Origin: Coemansia sp. RSA 922
Taxonomy: Eukaryota; Kickxellomycota; Kickxellomycetes; Kickxellales; Kickxellaceae
Direction of reading: 5' to 3'
Length of the DNA: 64,000 nucleotides
Assembly: GCA_027577415.1 (NCBI GenBank)
Contig: JANBQS010000007.1
Coordinates: 20,423 to 84,422 of the forward strand
Each line of letters begins with the position of its first letter. The first letter of the stretch is position 1. Below are positions 59,359 through 64,000 of the stretch, one piece after another. Below the pieces are notes generated by a model that made no database searches, was not told the origin of the DNA, and was given only the letters and a program-made list of their open reading frames with translations. The translations under genes and the position numbers were made by a program.

Positions 59359-61143
59359 ATGTTAATACGAAGCGTACTGTATATATTATTCCAATCATGC
59401 CTGGGATTGAACTATACCGGCGAAACCGCACTTCTCGACGCAGCACCCGCACAGCACCGACACACGACGGCGGTGACATTTGGCGAACTAGGAGTATTTG
59501 ATTTCCGTGGCGACGGACGTGCACGGGTAGCATTAGAGTTGGGAGCATTTTCGTCGGAAAAAGATATTAGCAAAATACCCGGCGACCTACTACACCGACT
59601 AACCAGTACAAGACCTACTAGAGACACTGATGTAGTGGAATTGGACCACGTATATTTGATATTCGCCAAAGCACGAGCCGTCAATAACTTCGTCGCTAGA
59701 CTACATACCCAGAGAGTCGCCTTTTTGTGTGAGGATGTGGGCGGATGGCTGGAGGCGGAGTTTGTATCGCCTGTTTCTAAACTTAAGAGACCTCCTAAAA
59801 AAAAGTCTCCAGTTTTGGCTACTGAGCCTGTGGCAACTAGGATTTCTTTTGTTGCTGCTCCTACTACCGATGCTGTCTTGGCTAAAGGCATGGTGACTAG
59901 GGTTACTGGATTACAGAAACGAGATTTCGCTAATATTACGGGCTCGCCTACGTCGGTTTCTTTACCTACTGACCCGTCGTTATTGGGATCGGACTTGGCT
60001 AAAAACGACGTATTCCTTGTAGAATACGAGTGGGAATGGCTGGTGCGTAGGGGTTTGGGTGGGGAATATGCGGTGGTTGTGGCTAATTGTGCGGCGACTA
60101 CAATTCAGTTCAAATATAATTTGATCATGGCTAATAGATGGCACGACGGTACCTGGACTAATTTACCTGCTGGATGGATGCCCGTACAGCAAGTAAACCC
60201 GGCCGTTAGCTATACTCTTTGGGGGCTTGCCTGGATGTGGTGGGCCATAGTACAGGCACGTGGAAGACGACAGGCGGTATTGGGTTTGGCTTTAGGTGCG
60301 GTACCGGTTCTTAGATTCGTTAGTTGTTTGGCTGACCAGAGTCGCTACGCGTTGTGGGGTGCTGGCTCGTATGAAGCTACATTGGTTGTTGTTAGTACTA
60401 GTCTTGTGGATGCGCTTGCCGATGCTTCACACTTTTTGTGTCTTTTGGCTGTTGCCAAGGGCTGGGGTGTTGTTAGGGCGAGACTGGCTGGTGCTGAAAA
60501 ACGGTTGGTTCCTGGACTGGTAGCCTTTGTGGCAGTAGCCACGCTCTATGACGGTGCTACGAGAGGCGGCGGCGTTCTGGCGACTGCCGTAATGCAACTA
60601 ACCTCATTGCTCTACGCTCGCGCATCACTAGCTCACACTAGACGTGTACTCGACGTACAAACCCTACGACTAGTTAGTCGGGCCGAGCCGCAGCTCATCG
60701 CCTGGTGGAGTGAACATGGTACGGGAACTTACGAACCTGCAAAGGCTCTGGCGCAGTTGGCTCGTGTTCAGTCGGCACCCCAACTACCACTGGTGTGGGC
60801 GGCGGTTAGAAAAGCCAGGTTGTTGAGGCGTGTGGCTAGATTTGCTTTGCCTGCTCAGGCTTTGGATCTTATGGTACTGTTGGCGGCTGGTTTTGCGGTA
60901 CCTGCTCACCGTGCGTATGTGGGTTTGTTGCTGGCGCAGGCTGCACACTGGTTGGCTTTTGTCGCTTTGTTTGGCGTGTTGGTGGGACTTGATTACGTGC
61001 CTGTTGTGAGACTTCCACCGTTGCCGGCTATTAATACTAGGAGGAGTATTCCGCTGCCTCCTACTGATGCTCGTGACGTGAGAGCGGCTCCACCACTTGG
61101 ACGATTGAGACTATTGAGGAGCTCGGCACCCTTCGCAGCCTAA
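59359..61143 (+). CDS. Signal-peptide-bearing multi-pass membrane protein, GPR107/LUSTR-like, 594 aa
   Basis: Start at the ATG at 59359 (MLIRSVLYILFQSCLGLNYTG) after a pyrimidine-rich leader; the frame upstream is non-coding-like. A signal peptide and a luminal/extracellular beta-rich domain of about 260 residues (FGELGVFDFRGDGRARVALEL onward) are followed by seven hydrophobic segments (about 283-560), starting after NLPAGWMPVQQVNP with YTLWGLAWMWWAIVQ. This plan matches lung-seven-transmembrane/IRP-type (GOST) proteins of the Golgi. Assignment by architecture only. The tail is short and Arg/Pro-rich. Intronless. Confidence 0.65.
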   Translation: MLIRSVLYILFQSCLGLNYTGETALLDAAPAQHRHTTAVTFGELGVFDFRGDGRARVALELGAFSSEKDISKIPGDLLHRLTSTRPTRDTDVVELDHVYLIFAKARAVNNFVARLHTQRVAFLCEDVGGWLEAEFVSPVSKLKRPPKKKSPVLATEPVATRISFVAAPTTDAVLAKGMVTRVTGLQKRDFANITGSPTSVSLPTDPSLLGSDLAKNDVFLVEYEWEWLVRRGLGGEYAVVVANCAATTIQFKYNLIMANRWHDGTWTNLPAGWMPVQQVNPAVSYTLWGLAWMWWAIVQARGRRQAVLGLALGAVPVLRFVSCLADQSRYALWGAGSYEATLVVVSTSLVDALADASHFLCLLAVAKGWGVVRARLAGAEKRLVPGLVAFVAVATLYDGATRGGGVLATAVMQLTSLLYARASLAHTRRVLDVQTLRLVSRAEPQLIAWWSEHGTGTYEPAKALAQLARVQSAPQLPLVWAAVRKARLLRRVARFALPAQALDLMVLLAAGFAVPAHRAYVGLLLAQAAHWLAFVALFGVLVGLDYVPVVRLPPLPAINTRRSIPLPPTDARDVRAAPPLGRLRLLRSSAPFAA

Positions 61144-61312
61144 CGTAGATCCCATTTACTGGTATTAGCCAATCATAAAAATTACCGCATATCCCGTTTC
61201 TTTTCGATCACTTTATTTTGGCGCACTTTCTTTTTTGTAATAAAAGAACATCACTCTCTCCAGCTGAACCCTTTTTTCTTTCTCTATTATCTCTTTTTCT
61301 TTATTATTTATC

Positions 61313-63757
61313 ATGGATTTCTTCTTTCTACCTTCTTCTACTAACGATAACAGTGGCAGTAGGCAGCCTTCGCTAGCTGAAGTAGCCTCAGAAGCTGCCG
61401 CACAACTGGCAGCTATGAACCAGCAACCATCCGATCCACAGGGCAGTATACCGCCTGCGAAACCAGTGGGGAATAAGCCGATTGGAATGGCATGCCGTGC
61501 GTGCCGGCTGCGCAAGATCCGATGTGGTGGTGAGCGACCAAGATGCACGTACTGTATCAAAAAGGGCTACGACTGCGTATTGACACCACATAAAAAGCGG
61601 GGACGGCCACGCAAGAACCCTCAAACAACTGACGAGATAATAGAGCCTGATTTGGATGTGCGTCAACTCTGGGCTGAGTTAACCGGACTACAGGGTCTTG
61701 AGTTTCCCCCGGAGTTGTCTGCTTTGGCTGGGGACCTCACGGCTCAGGAATCTAGTATGCCGTATATTGGACCTAGCTTTAATCTGGGTGGATCTTTGGC
61801 GCCGATGAATACCGGTGATCCGTTGCTGTTTGCGTCGTCTAATTACGCATTCCCCTTGTTTGACTCACTTCCGTCGTCTGCTACTCAGCCACTGTTTAGT
61901 TTTATGCCTATGGATATGGCTAGCTCTTCGTCTCATGAGCAGGTCGGTCTGCAAAAACCTGAGTCGCCGAGGATGACGTCGCCTGGTTCCGCTGTGTCGT
62001 CAGTTCAACAGAGAGAGGCATCGGCTGTGTCGACTCAGAATAGCGTACCTACTGTGATGACTATTGACGAAGGTATACGACAGTACTTTGTCTATGTGCA
62101 TCCGTGGATGCCTATCCTGCATCGCCCGACGTTTGAGCACCAAATCACTGAGGGTACTGTCGACCCGCTGCTGTACTACTGTGTCCAGGCTATTGCCGCA
62201 CGATTTGCTGAAAATAATTCGCGTAAACCTTACAAGCGCGGACAAAGATTCGCTAGGGCAGCTCGACGTCTGTTGCCTCAGTCGTTGAAATCGGCTTCGC
62301 TGTCGACACTGCAGGCCATTACGCTGCTGGCGCTTTATATGTCTGTGTCGGGGCAGTGGCAGGCTGGCGCGGCGTTTGAGAAACTGGCAGTGCAATTGGC
62401 GTTTGTCGGGCAGTACCATCTTTTGGATGAGGAGTTTCTTCTGCCGCCTGTCACCAACAACCTAGGATTGTTCGAGAGCGGCTGGTCCGAGCACTCGCAC
62501 CCGGCTCGATTAGAGGTATTGAGCAGGCCTGGTGGTATATTGGAGCATGAGCAGAGACGGCGTGCTTGGTGGTCGGTATTCCAATTAGAGAGGTTTAATG
62601 GACTGGCGATGGGTCGACCTCCTATTATCAAACCTGGATGGCATTGGGTCTGGCTCCCTTGCAGCGAGGAACTCTGGGCGAAGGAAAATCCGACTGGTCC
62701 CTTGGCTTGGGAAATGGGGCTGGCCGACTCTGAAAAACGACCTCCATCGGCGGTATCTTCCTCCCGCGTCGATCTAGTCTTGGCTCTACTCATGGGTCAG
62801 ATCATCGAGCAACGGACCGATATGTTCCGGCTGTTTTTCCCGCGCGTGGATAAAGGCACTTTGTTCCATGATAACCTGCCTACGCACGAGATGGACTGGG
62901 GCCAACGGCTGCGCAAACTCGTCGAGGCTGTGGGCGGATTGGAGAAGAGGATCGGGCAGTGGCATAACGAGTTGGATCGATATGCTGATCAGTTCTCGGC
63001 TAGGAGACATGCCAATTTGGAGATAATGGGGGCCTCGTGTCAGATACATTTACATGCCTGCGTATTGCAAATACGCGAGCATTTATTCGAAGACCTTATC
63101 GGAGACGACACCGAGGTACTGCCTAGTGGAGTACAGACGCCAATTGGTAGTGATAGTGAGAGGAGCTCGTCTTTAGATTTTTCGGCCATGTTCGAGCAGC
63201 ATACTGGAACGCCGTTTGATCGTGCTACTTATCAGCGTGGATATATGGCTAGAGCTAAACGACCTCCATTGTCGTTGGAGTTTGTAGAGGATTTGGACGT
63301 TGTCGCTCAGCGGTGCTGGGATCGATCGGTCGCTATGTCTGATGAGATAGCTCGTCTTTTGCGTGTACATTGGCTACGCGCACTTGACGACGCTGAAATG
63401 GATCCTATGGTGGCTGATCGATTCAAGCTTATGAACCCGCAGACTCCCTATCATCTGTTTGTAGCGGGTAAAGTACAGGCTGCGAGACTTAAACAGGCCG
63501 TCACTGCCAGGGCAAAGAGAGTAAGGGTGGATGATGACGGGTCGCCTGTGGGTGTGGCTATTAGGAGGATTAACGATATTTGGGATAAACACGCTGTGGA
63601 CGCGGATGTATCGGTGATTGAGTCGCGGCTGGACGATATTATTAAGGCGCTGGAGTACTGTCAGCTATTCTGGTACTCGCTTAACTTTGCCTCGCATCTA
63701 AAATACCTCAAGAAAGAAGCCGCTAAACCGCTTTTACAAAGTGTGTACCGCGAATAA
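61313..63757 (+). CDS. Zn2Cys6 transcription factor with fungal-specific regulator domain, 814 aa
   Basis: The zinc cluster CRACRLRKIRCGGERPRC plus CIKKGYDC (about 62-90; C-x2-C-x6-C-x6-C-x2-C-x6-C) is followed by an AT-hook-like KKRGRPRKNP. The middle-homology (Fungal_trans) domain spans about 255-560 (YFVYVHPWMPILHRPTFEHQ, LQAITLLALYMSVSGQWQ, RRRAWWSVFQLERF). A Ser/Pro-rich linker and a helical C-terminal part complete the protein. Nuclear regulator; target pathway unknown. Intronless, T-rich leader. Confidence 0.92.
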   Translation: MDFFFLPSSTNDNSGSRQPSLAEVASEAAAQLAAMNQQPSDPQGSIPPAKPVGNKPIGMACRACRLRKIRCGGERPRCTYCIKKGYDCVLTPHKKRGRPRKNPQTTDEIIEPDLDVRQLWAELTGLQGLEFPPELSALAGDLTAQESSMPYIGPSFNLGGSLAPMNTGDPLLFASSNYAFPLFDSLPSSATQPLFSFMPMDMASSSSHEQVGLQKPESPRMTSPGSAVSSVQQREASAVSTQNSVPTVMTIDEGIRQYFVYVHPWMPILHRPTFEHQITEGTVDPLLYYCVQAIAARFAENNSRKPYKRGQRFARAARRLLPQSLKSASLSTLQAITLLALYMSVSGQWQAGAAFEKLAVQLAFVGQYHLLDEEFLLPPVTNNLGLFESGWSEHSHPARLEVLSRPGGILEHEQRRRAWWSVFQLERFNGLAMGRPPIIKPGWHWVWLPCSEELWAKENPTGPLAWEMGLADSEKRPPSAVSSSRVDLVLALLMGQIIEQRTDMFRLFFPRVDKGTLFHDNLPTHEMDWGQRLRKLVEAVGGLEKRIGQWHNELDRYADQFSARRHANLEIMGASCQIHLHACVLQIREHLFEDLIGDDTEVLPSGVQTPIGSDSERSSSLDFSAMFEQHTGTPFDRATYQRGYMARAKRPPLSLEFVEDLDVVAQRCWDRSVAMSDEIARLLRVHWLRALDDAEMDPMVADRFKLMNPQTPYHLFVAGKVQAARLKQAVTARAKRVRVDDDGSPVGVAIRRINDIWDKHAVDADVSVIESRLDDIIKALEYCQLFWYSLNFASHLKYLKKEAAKPLLQSVYRE

Positions 63758-63863
63758 ATCACACATAATACACGTCACACTTTTTCTTTTTCTCCTTTTC
63801 TTTTCTCTTTATCAGCTTTTTATTATTATTAATATTTTCTCTCTCTTTTTTTAATTTGGACAA

Positions 63864-64000
63864 ATGACTCTTATACTCGTTGTCGGTGACATGCACATTC
63901 CCCAGCGTGCAGCAGACATTCCGGGTAAATTTCGCAAACTCCTAGTACCCGGTAAAATTGACCAAATCCTCTGTACAGGTAATCTGACCGACCGAGCAAC
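63864..64000 (+). CDS. VPS29: VPS29, retromer subunit (5' part, cut by window edge)
   Basis: An ATG at 63864 opens [20 protein letters not shown], followed by [20 protein letters not shown] and running to the window edge in frame (45 codons). This is the beginning of VPS29, the metallophosphoesterase-fold subunit of retromer in endosome-to-Golgi sorting. The GD-x-H and CTGN motifs are present. A pyrimidine-rich leader precedes the ATG. The rest, and any intron, lie beyond the window. Confidence 0.93.
   Translation, partial: MTLILVVGDMHIPQRAADIPGKFRKLLVPGKIDQILCTGNLTDRA

Overview
The window is fungal nuclear DNA. It carries GCN2, protein O-mannosyltransferase, HIS6, eIF4B, a Ppz-type phosphatase, epsilon-COP and VPS29, a Zn2Cys6 regulator and a fungalysin protease. 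Introns are few and short, and intergenic pyrimidine tracts are long. An F-box-like/LRR protein, a Myb-like relic and an AAA-ATPase-like/PD-(D/E)XK protein point to an early-diverging fungus, most likely Kickxellomycotina (Coemansia/Linderina-like). That placement is an inference from gene style.

Layout. 1-1.3 kb: two small genes of an unnamed family (one cut by the window edge). 1.3-7.6 kb: GCN2 on the minus strand, with a first exon I reconstructed by hand. 8.3-9.1 kb: a Myb-like relic. 10-20 kb: three large orphan genes of low complexity (two membrane-anchored and convergent, one with paired SUMO-interaction-like motifs), plus a fragment resembling the N-domain of ER glucosidase I. 21-27 kb: a doubtful small secreted Cys-rich protein, a two-exon C2H2 factor, a secreted 224-residue protein and a TLC-domain membrane protein. 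28-31 kb: a four-exon AAA-ATPase-like/nuclease gene. 32-40 kb: GDSL hydrolase, a Shg1-Tudor-SR fusion, fungalysin M36 and a 7TM receptor-like protein. 40.5-44.4 kb: three small paralogues. 44.5-51.5 kb: housekeeping block (FSP1/AIFM2-like oxidoreductase, PMT, HIS6, eIF4B). 52-55.5 kb: a second small-gene family (two members) flanking an F-box-like gene. 56-64 kb: Ppz phosphatase, epsilon-COP, a 7TM protein, a Zn2Cys6 factor and the start of VPS29.

The most unusual signal is the set of at least seven short, AT-rich, intronless genes: five of about 90-98 codons in one family and two of about 145 codons in another. Their proteins have diverged almost beyond recognition, yet several keep long near-identical upstream cassettes. 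Each has a TATA-like box about 110-135 bp before the ATG. Most also carry a GGGGTGCTCT-type element, which forms an inverted repeat in two copies. This looks like a co-regulated, fast-evolving, lineage-specific gene set. Its function cannot be read from the sequence.
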